A DNA stretch of 64,000 nt from JAVSMW01 sp032027005 (GCA_032027005.1 JAVSMW010000003.1:229499-293498); one strand, 5' to 3'; positions 45,536 through 53,376 are shown, counted from the stretch's first letter. Made by a program: numbers and translations. The notes: generated by a model not told the origin, from the sequence alone.

Positions 45536-45558
45536 ACTACTATTACCAATAGTGGTAT
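45534..45558. promoter_or_regulatory. PadR operator overlapping the -10
   Basis: ATACTACTATT-ACC-AATAGTGGTAT is an 11-3-11 inverted repeat with one mismatch. On the minus strand it overlaps TATAAT at about 45555-45560, the position expected for repression. Confidence 0.6.
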
Positions 45559-45604
45559 TATACTAAAAAACCCCAGGATAATCTAGTCTTTGTCAGTAAA
45601 TTAA

Positions 45605-45632
45605 GCAAAAAAGGCACCTTAGTCAGTGCCCT
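45605..45632 (-). terminator. Terminator of the methyltransferase gene
   Basis: On the minus strand GGCAC...GTGCC is followed by TTTTTTGC. The stem overlaps the stop codon. Confidence 0.65.
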
Positions 45633-46200
45633 TTTGCGCTACAACAGCATAAAATTGCTCTCCTATGTCCATCCCCCGCACATTTTTGAAGCCTAGGTCT
45701 TGAACTATCTTTTTAACATCGCCAATATCAAGTCTATGGTCAACAGGTGGGCCATAGGAACTCTCTACTTTCTTCCACTCAATAATGGCTACCCTGCCCT
45801 GCCCCGTAGTAATCCTTTTCGTTTCTTGCAGAAAGCTTGTAATGTTTTTGGCCTCATGCATGACAAGGCATATGAAAGCAAAATTTACTGTTTCTTCTTT
45901 AATCTTGAATTCGTTTTCCCCGGAATTTACAAGTCTGATATTCCGGGTTCCCAGATCTGCCGCCCTCTTTTCCACTTCCGCCAACATTTCCGGCGAAATA
46001 TCCATGGCATAGATCAGCCCCCGGGGACCAACTATTTCCGCTGCCGGCAAGGTGAAATATCCGATTCCGCAGCCGATATCAGCCATAATATCACCTTCCT
46101 GCAGACCCACTTTTTTAAGGGTTTCAAAGGGTGGAAGGATTTTTCGTCTTTCTGCACTGTCAAGCTTGCGTCGCTTCGTTACATCAAACTTATGTTCCAT
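45619..46200 (-). CDS. Class I SAM-dependent methyltransferase
   Basis: The 193 residues show motif I DIGCGIGYFTLPAAE, motif II MDISPEMLAEV, and IIEWKKV in the region after motif III. The layout is UbiE-like but the substrate is unknown. The N-terminus (KRRKLDSAERRKILPPFETL) is typical of small methyltransferases of Firmicutes. It is monocistronic. Confidence 0.8.
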   Translation of the reverse strand: MEHKFDVTKRRKLDSAERRKILPPFETLKKVGLQEGDIMADIGCGIGYFTLPAAEIVGPRGLIYAMDISPEMLAEVEKRAADLGTRNIRLVNSGENEFKIKEETVNFAFICLVMHEAKNITSFLQETKRITTGQGRVAIIEWKKVESSYGPPVDHRLDIGDVKKIVQDLGFKNVRGMDIGEQFYAVVAQKGTD

Positions 46201-46317
46201 AAACTCTCATGCCTCCGAAAATTAAAAGGTTTCAGCAACCTGCTTAATCGGTCCTGCAGCACCAAAAAGAACCCAGCAAATTAAGACTGTTTAACCAAAC
46301 AGTCAGTTATATTAATT

Positions 46318-47577
46318 TCAGGTAGAACATTCAATGGTCGAAGCAATCTCTTGCAGAGTCTGGCTTTCCGAGATAAACCGTTCTACAGATATAGCTGCCA
46401 TCGCTCCATCCCCAACGGCTGTGGCAACCTGTCTCAGAGAGGTTACCCGGATATCCCCGGCAGCAAATATCCCAGGTACAGATGTCTCCATTTTATTGTT
46501 AACTATGATATGCCCCTGCGCATCTAATTCAATAAGATCCCTTAAGAAATCATTGTTGGGCCTTGAGCCAATAGCAACAAATAACCCATCAACTTTCAGC
46601 TCATTCACAACTCCACGCTCTAAGTCTTTTAAGAACAGGCCGGTTAATCCGCCATCACCCAGGAATCCCTGGATAACAGTGTTATAAATGATTGAAATCT
46701 TCTCATTGGCGAATACGTGTTCCTGTAAAATCTTGGTCGCCCTCAGACTCCCACGCCGGTGAATCAGATAAACATGTGAGGCAAACTTTGATAAATACAT
46801 TGCTTCTTCAACTGCTGTGTCCCCGCCGCCGACGACGGCCACAACTCTGTCTGTGAAAAAGTTGGCATCACAGACTGCACAGTAAGATATCCCTTTGCCC
46901 CGGTATTCTTCTTCACGGGGTATGCCAGTTTCGGCAGTTTTATGCCCGGTTGCCAGGATAACTGCCCGGCATTGAAAAATTTCATCACCACAGACAACTT
47001 CTTTATATGAATTATTAGAACGAATGGCATCTGCCTTTATAAGGGTCCGGATTTCCAAGCCGAATTCCCTGGCCTGATTTTCCATCACCGAGATCAGCTC
47101 GGAGCTGCTTGATCCATTGAAACCAGGAAAGTTTTCAATTTTATCTGTTGTGATAATTTGCCCTCCAAGCGATTCAGCTTCTAAAAGGACGGTCTTGAGC
47201 CTGGCCCTGGCGCAATAAATTCCCGCACTTAAACCGGCCGGGCCGCCGCCGATAATTACCACATCATATCCCTCATGCCTTTTAAAAACAGTGTTTGCTT
47301 CGTGTTTTTCCCCCAGGGTTTCCTGAATATATTTTGTAAAGGCATTTTGACTAAGCCAAATCTCTTTATTTATTAATTTTCCATTTACAAAAACATTAGT
47401 CGAGGACTTTACACCAAATGCCTTGCCTTCCGGGGTGTCTAAAGTAAATTCCTCATACCTGACGGCTTCCCCAAATTTTGTCTTGATCATGCCGGCCGCT
47501 TCCAGGGCCAGTTCGCAGGAACCTCAGCTAGGGTCACCGCTGTGGACAACAGTCACTACTACTTCTGAAGCGCTCAT
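46318..47577 (-). CDS. Selenoprotein: UGSC redox domain fused to thioredoxin-reductase-like flavoprotein
   Basis: Standard translation starts at an internal Met (47490), but the same frame is open upstream through one TGA (47526-47524) to an ATG at 47577 with GGGGAGGGGAT upstream. Read with Sec, residues 14-21 are GDPSUGSC, a UxxC redox motif in a short thioredoxin-like domain. The rest is a TrxR-like FAD protein: GGGPAGLSAGIY, CAVC active site, GGGDTAVEEAMYL and GIFAAGDI. After the TGA a stem TGGCC/GGCCG with loop CTGGAAGC starts ~14 nt downstream, as in bacterial SECIS elements. The product is 419 aa. Thiol, persulfide or peroxide reduction is inferred. Confidence 0.85.
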
Positions 47578-47599
47578 TCTATCCCCTCCCCTATTATCA

Positions 47600-47628
47600 A
47601 TAATACCCCCACGGGGTATTATTGTCAA
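47600..47628 (-). promoter_or_regulatory. Promoter with CsoR/CstR-type operator, selenoprotein TrxR gene
   Basis: On the minus strand TTGACA (47628-47623), a 17-bp spacer and TATTAT (47605-47600). The spacer and the -10 contain ATACCCCGTGGGGGTAT, a perfect 7-3-7 dyad that extends to 11-3-11. A bound repressor would block RNA polymerase. Confidence 0.75.
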
Positions 47629-47641
47629 CGGAAATCATTAT

Positions 47642-48043
47642 TTACTTACCAATTTTCAACTCCCCAGGTCCGCCTTCCTGCCAGACAGTTACAAATATTT
47701 TACCATCTTCCCTATACCCGCGGACTAACTCACAGTGCCTTAAGGTGGCAAAATTCTTTTCTAACTGCCACTTTGCCAGGCTAAACTTCCGCATAATCTG
47801 CTCATGGGTAACAGGCCCTTCATCTTTTATATAGTTGTAGATATCCCGCTGTAATTCGGTTAATCCGTCAGTGCCAGTCTGACCGGCCATCTGACGGGAC
47901 AGTTTGGCGCTGTATACCGCTGTCACGTCGCAGGTCCTGGGAGGCTCAATAGCCTCTATGTAGCAGTCCTCACACAGTATCTGACCCATATGCTCACATT
48001 GTTCCCCGGCCGGAATTTCTTCTTTGCATCTCTCACAAATCAC
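47642..48043 (-). CDS. Zinc-ribbon/winged-helix small protein
   Basis: The GTG at 48043 lies 9 nt after AGGAGG; the GTG at 48052 touches that site. The 133 residues start with a zinc-binding knuckle (CERCKEEI ... CEDCYIEA). A helical region then resembles a winged helix (LQRDIYNYIKDEGPVTHEQIMRKFSLAKWQLEKNF). It may be a transcription-related DNA-binding protein. No named family. Its stop lies 14 bp upstream of the selenoprotein -35, on the same strand. Confidence 0.6.
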   Translation of the reverse strand: MICERCKEEIPAGEQCEHMGQILCEDCYIEAIEPPRTCDVTAVYSAKLSRQMAGQTGTDGLTELQRDIYNYIKDEGPVTHEQIMRKFSLAKWQLEKNFATLRHCELVRGYREDGKIFVTVWQEGGPGELKIGK

Positions 48044-48208
48044 CTCAATCACCCTCCTAACCTTAATTACATTATAGGCCTAACTCTGCAACCCTACAAG
48101 CAAAAGAACTAAATCACATATTCTGACAAAAGGAAAACAGTTGTTCTTGTAGAATCTTAAGAACGACAAAAAATTACAAATCTTTGGATTTTACAAAGGA
48201 GGAGACCG

Positions 48209-48370
48209 GTGGGTTGGTTTAGTGTAGCTTCAATATTGCTGTTTACTGCCCTTATCATCCGGGCAGTTATAAAGATAATAGCGTCTAAGACCGGAAAACT
48301 TCGGCAGTACATGTTGATTGTCATATTTTCCATTCATATAGCGGTTATCATTTATCTCGGTTTGAATTAG
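48209..48370 (+). CDS. Small membrane protein (53 aa)
   Basis: The GTG is preceded by AAAGGAGG at ideal spacing. The product has two hydrophobic helices (FSVASILLFTALIIRAVIKII and MLIVIFSIHIAVIIYLGL) around KTGKLRQY. A terminator follows the stop. Function unknown. Confidence 0.6.
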   Translation: MGWFSVASILLFTALIIRAVIKIIASKTGKLRQYMLIVIFSIHIAVIIYLGLN

Positions 48371-48399
48371 CAGCAATTTGCCAAGCAGGAAATCCTCCA

Positions 48400-48420
48400 A
48401 GCAGGAAATCCTGCTTTTTT
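48400..48420 (+). terminator. Terminator after the small membrane protein
   Basis: AGCAGGA-AA-TCCTGCT followed by TTTTT. The sequence CAAGCAGGAAATCCT upstream is a near duplicate of the stem. Confidence 0.7.
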
Positions 48421-48426
48421 ATTTAA

Positions 48427-48569
48427 TTAGCCATCGGATAAAGTGAAACTTACTTCAGGTGGAGTTTTGACTCCATCTGAAGTTTAGTTGAACTTATCCA
48501 GGGGCTTAGCGCCACTTATCTCCCGCTTACAGAAGCGGGAGTCTTAGTGGCGGTTAGCCATCGGATAAA
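48427..48569 (+). repeat. Two-hairpin dispersed repeat, copy B
   Basis: It is flanked by identical 16-bp TTAGCCATCGGATAAA copies. Hairpin 1 is ACTTCAGGTGGAGT/ACTCCATCTGAAGT; hairpin 2 is CTCCCGCTT/AAGCGGGAG inside GCCACT/AGTGGC. It lies between the small membrane protein and the chemoreceptor gene. Confidence 0.85.
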
Positions 48570-48658
48570 ATATAATTCATTCTGTGGAAAAAGAAGGTTT
48601 TTGGGCGATATTTGTAGAATTACCACCTATATGGCAATAACAGCAAGGAGGTCATCTT

Positions 48659-50482
48659 ATGCTCAGAAGAATAAGAAATAGTATGCAATTAAAGTTAGTA
48701 GTTTTTATTGTGTTCCTGTTTATAATGTCTATGGTTGTCAATACATACATAACGGTACAAAGAGAAAATAAAAGCTTAAAAGCTGAATTGGAAGACAAAG
48801 GAATAATGGTTGCCACCAGTTTCGCCGGGTTTGCCGGGCAGGCAATGGAACAGCAGAAATATGACGAAATTAAGGAAGCAATGAAAGAACTTCAGAAGTC
48901 AGATGATGAAGTAAGGTACATTGTTTTAGTTGACCGGGATGGCAAGGCTCTGGTGCATACTGATCCCGCCAGAGAAGGCAAGTTATTTAATGACGAAGTT
49001 GGCATCAAAGCAGCCCAAGCATCGAAACCTCTTGCACAGCTTTACAAGCGAGACACCGGGGAAATGCTGTTAGATTTGTCCTCACCTGTTATGGTGGACG
49101 GAAAGCAGGCTGGCAGTGTGAGAGTTGGTTTTCCCATTGAGCTGCTGAATGAGGCTAAAAGGCAGGCCGCCTACTTCGCCTTAATTTTGTCAGCAGTTAT
49201 GTTTTGCATCATCATTTTAGTGGTTATCCCGGCCTTGAGAGCCCTGGTCAAACCCGTCAAAGCTCTGATAGCTGCTACTGAAGATGTGGCTCAGGGAGAT
49301 TTTACCCGGCAAATTGTAGTCAATACCGATGACGAAGTCGGCAAACTGGCCAAATCCTTTAATCAAATGGTAATGGCGGTCCGGGAATTAGTTGGGGAAG
49401 TTGTAAGCACCAGTAAAGAAGTGCTGATCGCCAGCGACCAGTTATCTCTTAACTCCCAGGAAGCTGCCCAATCTATCCAACAGGTAGCTGCGGCCATTGG
49501 AGACGTTTCCAAAGGCAATAATTCGCAGACCGAACAAATTAATGAAATTGCCAAAACCACGGATCAATTGGTCACTGCTATAGAACAGGTAGCTGCCGGT
49601 TCAGTGGAACAGTCCCATAATGTTCAGATTACGGCAAGTACCGTTAACCAGATGGCCATCGCTATTGAAGATGTGGCAGCCAATGCTCAGACAGTTTCAG
49701 CCAGCGTGGCCGAGGCATCCGGCATGGCTCAAAAAGGTGGCCGAACAGTAACTGAAACTATCGACGGAATGGACAGGATTAAACAGACCGTTTTTGAATC
49801 CGCCAACAAAATCAGGGATCTTGGTGAACAATCCCAACAAATCGGGGAAATTATCCAGGTAATTGACGGCATCGCCGAGCAGACCAATCTGCTGGCGTTA
49901 AATGCTGCTATTGAAGCCGCCAGAGCCGGGGAACATGGCAAGGGTTTTGCCGTAGTTGCCGATGAGGTCAGGAAACTGGCTGAACGCAGCGGTAAAGCCA
50001 CAAAGGAAATTGCGGAACTAATTAATTCTATTCAAAAAGGAACAGAAAACGCCGTAGCTGCTATGAGCGCAGGAACCAAAGAGGTTGAAAAAGGAGCGGA
50101 ATTAGCTAAAGACGCCGGAGCCGCTCTGCAGGAGATATTAAAAGCAATTGAACAATCTGTGGAACAAATCGAAAACATATCGGCAGCAACTGAAGAAATG
50201 GCAGCCAGCAGTTCCGAAGTAGTGAATGCTATGAGTAATGTGGCCGGGATAACCCAGCAAAACACTGCCGCCTCTGAACATATGGCAGTCAGAAGCGGCG
50301 AAGCAAATGACGCCATCCAAAACATTGCGGCGATTTCTCAGGAAACTGCCGCAGCCACCCAGGAAGTTAATGCATCAGTGGAGGAAATCACAGCAACTAC
50401 AGAAGAAATCTCGGCCTCAGCCGAAAATCTTGCCCAAATCGCCCAAAAACTCGATCAAATAACCGCCAAGTTTAAGATTTAG
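48659..50482 (+). CDS. Methyl-accepting chemotaxis protein (single-Cache type)
   Basis: The 607 residues have TM1 (LVVFIVFLFIMSMVVNTYITV), a ~150-aa extracellular sensor with Cache-like VRYIVLVDRDGKALVHTDP, TM2 (FALILSAVMFCIIILVVIPAL) and a HAMP (KALIAATEDVAQGDFTRQI). The long helical signalling hairpin has the tip EQTNLLALNAAIEAARAGEHGKGFAVVADEVRKLAERS. Glu/Gln-rich methylation regions flank it. The AAGGAGG ribosome site is strong. The receptor senses an external ligand and drives CheA; no cheA lies here. Confidence 0.9.
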   Translation: MLRRIRNSMQLKLVVFIVFLFIMSMVVNTYITVQRENKSLKAELEDKGIMVATSFAGFAGQAMEQQKYDEIKEAMKELQKSDDEVRYIVLVDRDGKALVHTDPAREGKLFNDEVGIKAAQASKPLAQLYKRDTGEMLLDLSSPVMVDGKQAGSVRVGFPIELLNEAKRQAAYFALILSAVMFCIIILVVIPALRALVKPVKALIAATEDVAQGDFTRQIVVNTDDEVGKLAKSFNQMVMAVRELVGEVVSTSKEVLIASDQLSLNSQEAAQSIQQVAAAIGDVSKGNNSQTEQINEIAKTTDQLVTAIEQVAAGSVEQSHNVQITASTVNQMAIAIEDVAANAQTVSASVAEASGMAQKGGRTVTETIDGMDRIKQTVFESANKIRDLGEQSQQIGEIIQVIDGIAEQTNLLALNAAIEAARAGEHGKGFAVVADEVRKLAERSGKATKEIAELINSIQKGTENAVAAMSAGTKEVEKGAELAKDAGAALQEILKAIEQSVEQIENISAATEEMAASSSEVVNAMSNVAGITQQNTAASEHMAVRSGEANDAIQNIAAISQETAAATQEVNASVEEITATTEEISASAENLAQIAQKLDQITAKFKI

Positions 50483-50501
50483 CTGTTTAGCTGAACAGGG
50501 G

Positions 50502-50540
50502 GATTCCCATAATAGAACTTATGGGAATCTCTTTTTTTAC
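50502..50540 (+). terminator. Rho-independent terminator of the chemoreceptor gene
   Basis: GATTCCCATAA-TAGAAC-TTATGGGAATC followed by TCTTTTTTT. Confidence 0.85.
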
Positions 50541-50558
50541 ATTTTTTATTAAAAAAAC

Positions 50559-50587
50559 TTTACACAAATACCCCCATGGGGTATAAT
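50559..50587 (+). promoter_or_regulatory. Promoter with CsoR/CstR-type operator, HesB-like selenoprotein gene
   Basis: TTTACA (50559-50564), a 17-bp spacer, TATAAT (50582-50587). ATACCCC-CAT-GGGGTAT (50568-50584) fills the spacer and enters the -10. The geometry is the same as at 47600-47628. Confidence 0.78.
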
Positions 50588-50611
50588 GTTCTTTAGAAGG
50601 AGGGACATCAC

Positions 50612-50908
50612 ATGATAACTGTTACTGCCAAAGCAAAAGAAGAATTAACCAAAATTCTTAGTCAGCAGAATGCTGAGATGCTGAGGGTCACCTATGGAGG
50701 GGCAGGCTGAAGCGGCCCAAGGTTTGATATGACTTTGGAAAAGTCAGCACATGAAAATGACAGGGTTTTTGATAATGATATTTTCAAGGTGGTCATTAAA
50801 AAGGACTTTGACCATCTTTACGAAAACCTGGTAATTGATTACGTTAATGGATTTCTCGGCAAAGGCTTTACTATTTCGGAAAATGGCAAAAGCTCCAGCT
50901 GTTGCTAG
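50612..50908 (+). CDS. HesB/IscA-like selenoprotein (Sec at residue 33)
   Basis: An AGAAGGAGGG ribosome site precedes the ATG. The frame has one TGA at 50708-50710 (codon 33) and then runs to TAG. With Sec the product is 98 aa: MITVTAKAKEELTKIL, MLRVTYGGAGUSGPRFDM, VVIKKDFDHLY and a C-terminal SSSCC. This follows the HesB/IscA fold, with Sec in place of the first cluster-ligand Cys and the C-terminal Cys pair replacing CGC. HesB-like selenoproteins are a known bacterial class. A SECIS-like hairpin lies at the right distance. It may act in Fe-S or sulfur/selenium handling (inference). Confidence 0.88.
50730..50746 (+). promoter_or_regulatory. SECIS-like hairpin in the HesB-type selenoprotein
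   Basis: TGACTT-TGGAA-AAGTCA begins 20 nt after the TGA. Bacterial SECIS elements sit immediately downstream of the Sec codon with a short stem and a G in the apical loop; here the loop has GG. Confidence 0.65.
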
Positions 50909-50977
50909 CAAAAACTTTTTTAATGCTCGATTTTGGCGTGAAGGTTCTGGGAATACACGGAAAATACTTGAAAAAAA

Positions 50978-51062
50978 TTAGCCGCGGATAAACGCGGATT
51001 AACACGGATAAAAATTGCTAAACTGTATCCGCGTTCAATCTGCTCTAATCCGCGGCCAATTA
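50978..51062. repeat. GCCGCGGAT palindromic repeat, copy 2
   Basis: TTAGCCGCGGATAAACGCGG and ATTAACACGGATAAA on the left, TATCCGCGTT and CTAATCCGCGGC on the right. It sits between convergent selenoprotein and cytochrome genes, as does copy 1 at 40231-40374. Confidence 0.75.
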
Positions 51063-51075
51063 ATTTTATGAAAAA

Positions 51076-52056
51076 TTATTTCTTGGTGTGGTCATCATGG
51101 CATGACACACAATTCATTTTACCCTGTTCGTTGTCCAGGAGGCTGGTTTTACCGGTATGACAGCCCATACAGCTGGCGTAGTCAGCAGAAGCGGCAATCT
51201 TGGAAATAGGCATTTTGTCAAGCATATCATTCAGCTGTTGGGCGACATAGGCTGCAGTGTCACCACTTAATTTTGCACAGCGGTCTTTTTTCTCATCGGA
51301 ATTTACTTTTGCATTGGCCGCATCACACCAAGTAGAGACTGAGGCATGACAAAGTGGAGACTTGGCTACAGTTGTTACCTGGTTTTTAAATTTAGCGATT
51401 CCATCTAGCTTGGTGGAGGGGAAAGGAAAAGTCTGGTACCAATTCATCAGATTGTCAATCAAGTCGCTGTTCACACCGAGTGCCATACTCATTACTTGAG
51501 TAGCTCCATTAATGGCTCCACATAAAGTTCCCCATGAACCCACGCCGCCTGCACCATATTTAAACATATCCAGCGGTACAGTTTTCCAAGGGCTACCCGG
51601 GGTTTTTGCTAATTCCGTAATTAAGGCCACCGCTGCACCATACATACAGCCGCCTTTCATGTAATTATCATATCCAGCTTTTCTTACAGCTTCAACATCC
51701 AACTTTTGATATTTCCAGGGCAGTGCTTGCGCCACTGCGCCGGAATCAGGTGAGGTGGTAATTTTTACTGTTCTGCTGGCGGCGAGCCAATCGACTGTAG
51801 CTCCAAGGTTTTCCGAAACTAATCGAATCGGAACCATGGTTCTGCCGTTGATAATCTGTGCTGGAACGTCCCCAACAATTTTATTTCCGTTAATCTGCAC
51901 AGTCACAGGTTCATTGGAAAGAGCCGGTTTAGCATTAAGCAACCCACTTGTCGCTACAACCCCAACTGCAGCGGCGCCTAAGCCTAAGGCTTTCCTCCTG
52001 GAAATACCCTCTTTTTTTGGAGTTTCCTCAACCAAATTTTCTTTTTCTTTTAACAT
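51076..52056 (-). CDS. Tat-exported split-Soret cytochrome with copper-amine-oxidase-like domain
   Basis: The 326 residues carry a twin-arginine signal (S19-RRKALG, then AAAVGVVATSGLL). A copper-amine-oxidase N-terminal-like module follows (VQINGNKIVGDVPAQIINGRTMVPIRLV, ~50-105). The split-Soret/C_GCAxxG domain (~115-250) has GGCMYGAAVALI and WGTLCGAINGATQVM. The C-terminus bears two haem c motifs, CMGCH and CVSCH. Split-Soret cytochromes are redox proteins of sulfate reducers and relatives. This one would act outside the membrane, exported folded with its cofactor. A truncated tatA-like frame lies just upstream. Confidence 0.82.
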   Translation of the reverse strand: MLKEKENLVEETPKKEGISRRKALGLGAAAVGVVATSGLLNAKPALSNEPVTVQINGNKIVGDVPAQIINGRTMVPIRLVSENLGATVDWLAASRTVKITTSPDSGAVAQALPWKYQKLDVEAVRKAGYDNYMKGGCMYGAAVALITELAKTPGSPWKTVPLDMFKYGAGGVGSWGTLCGAINGATQVMSMALGVNSDLIDNLMNWYQTFPFPSTKLDGIAKFKNQVTTVAKSPLCHASVSTWCDAANAKVNSDEKKDRCAKLSGDTAAYVAQQLNDMLDKMPISKIAASADYASCMGCHTGKTSLLDNEQGKMNCVSCHDDHTKK

Positions 52057-52138
52057 TTTTCATAACCTCCAACCTTTTTCATTTTTCCAATTACCTTGAC
52101 CTGCCTGCAACGGAAACACCAATATTATTGTGATAAAA

Positions 52139-52294
52139 CTAACTATCACAGTTAGCCTTAACAGCGACCTCTTTGTTAATTTCACTGGTGACCTTCCTGA
52201 ATTCACTTAAACTTTTGCCAAATGCCTTACCGATTTCCGGCAGTTTCTTTGGGCCAAAAATCACAAGGAAAACCACAAGAATAACATCACCTCC
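52139..52294 (-). pseudogene. tatA: tatA-like fragment lacking its start
   Basis: Minus-strand translation gives DVILVVFLVIFGPKKLPEIG, then KAFGKSLSEFRKVTSEINKE, ending at TAG. The FGPKKLPEIG motif and amphipathic helix are unmistakable for the TatA/E family. The frame is closed by TAG just upstream (52297-52295), and no usable start precedes the membrane helix; a GTG at 52276 would leave half of it. So the 5' end is missing, or a short sequence error exists. It lies upstream of the Tat-signal cytochrome, so this was probably once its dedicated exporter subunit. Confidence 0.65.
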
Positions 52295-52357
52295 CTAATT
52301 TACGCCAACTGTGAAAATGCACTATCAATTTCCATTGCAGGGCGAGTGGCCGACACT

Positions 52358-52488
52358 TAAGTGAAACTTACTTCAGGTGGAGTTTTTATCCACCTGAAGT
52401 TTAGTTGAACTTATCCAGGGGCTTAGTGCCACTTTTCTCCTGCGGCGCAGAAAGCAGGAGCCTTAGTGGCACTTAGCCATCGGATAAA
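52358..52488 (+). repeat. Two-hairpin dispersed repeat, copy C
   Basis: It shows compensatory change in hairpin 2: CTCCTGC/GCAGGAG where copy B has CTCCCGC/GCGGGAG, and GTGCCACT/AGTGGCAC where B has GCGCCACT/AGTGGCGG. Hairpin 1 is CTTCAGGTGGA/TCCACCTGAAG. The remaining AT-rich part of 52489-52733 shows no gene. Confidence 0.85.
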
Positions 52489-52733
52489 ACAAGGGTCAAA
52501 TGTCCTATTTTTATAGTACATTCGACACAAACCATTTTTTACCTGCTAATCCATTATATTTTTTCGAAAAATTTTTTAATATTTACGTATTTCAATTTTT
52601 ATACCGAATTATATAAGCATTTACGGTTATATATATGTTTTCCTTTACTTAATATGATTGAAATCAGCATCTAAGTGGAATTATCCAAGATTGACTCCAG
52701 GATGGGCATTTATTGATTAGATTCGTCTTTAGA

Positions 52734-52758
52734 AAGAAAAAAGAGGCTGTCCGCCTCT
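52734..52758 (-). terminator. Terminator of the XRE regulator gene
   Basis: On the minus strand AGAGGC-GGACA-GCCTCT followed by TTTTTTC. Confidence 0.8.
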
Positions 52759-52779
52759 GATAGTTCCAACATTGTCCAT

Positions 52780-53376
52780 TTATATCCGGGGGTTTTTTAT
52801 CATATCAATAAAATTGAGGACAAGTTTCAGGTCTTGCTCCTCAAGTGTACATATAGATCCAATCACAGCCTGGACTTGCGGGTTTTGCAGCAATTCCCTG
52901 AGCTCCGGGCTAACGGCCGCAATTACCCCATCCACATCCGCCCTGTCCAGAATCAGATAACATACCGAGACTCCCAAAGCTTCAGCCAGTTTGCCAACAG
53001 TTTTTAGCGAAGCATTGGCTTTGCCGAGTTCTAACTGGGCTATTAGCCCAGGAGAAACACCGGCCCGAAGAGCCAGCTCTTTTTGCGTTATTCCCTTGAG
53101 CTTTCTGACAATCGAAAGCTTGGCGGGAAGACCGGAACTTTTATGATTGGTCATTAAGACCCCAATCGGCACACAGAAAAACCTGGCTAACTGCTTGACA
53201 GTTTCCAGCGAAGGGGGAACTGCATTTCTCTCAATTTCGCTCAAATACGTAAGGGAGAGGCCGGTAATCTCACTGACTTCCTTTAGTTTAAGGCCGCGCT
53301 CTTCCCGCAAAGCCCGTACCTTGTCTCCCAACAAAAGGTCAGAAGTATTTTTGACAGGTTCGTTTTTCTCCTCCAT
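52780..53376 (-). CDS. Transcriptional regulator with two XRE helix-turn-helix domains
   Basis: Starting at the ATG at 53376 (a GTG lies 12 bp upstream) the product is 198 aa. HTH 1 is LREERGLKLKEVSEITGLSLTYLSEIERN; HTH 2 is VRKLKGITQKELALRAGVSPGLIAQLELGK. Tandem Cro/C1-type domains in one chain suggest binding to two half-sites from a single polypeptide. The C-terminal ~60 residues (VSPELRELLQNPQVQAVIGS, EEQDLKLVLNFIDMIK) resemble the tail of Firmicutes housekeeping XRE proteins. Target unknown; dispersed repeats C and D lie on either side of the gene. Confidence 0.8.
   Translation of the reverse strand: MEEKNEPVKNTSDLLLGDKVRALREERGLKLKEVSEITGLSLTYLSEIERNAVPPSLETVKQLARFFCVPIGVLMTNHKSSGLPAKLSIVRKLKGITQKELALRAGVSPGLIAQLELGKANASLKTVGKLAEALGVSVCYLILDRADVDGVIAAVSPELRELLQNPQVQAVIGSICTLEEQDLKLVLNFIDMIKNPRI

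Noticed and set aside
52139..52294. Functional tatA with GTG start at 52276
   Set aside because: That start would leave only about eight residues before FGPKK, too short to span the membrane.
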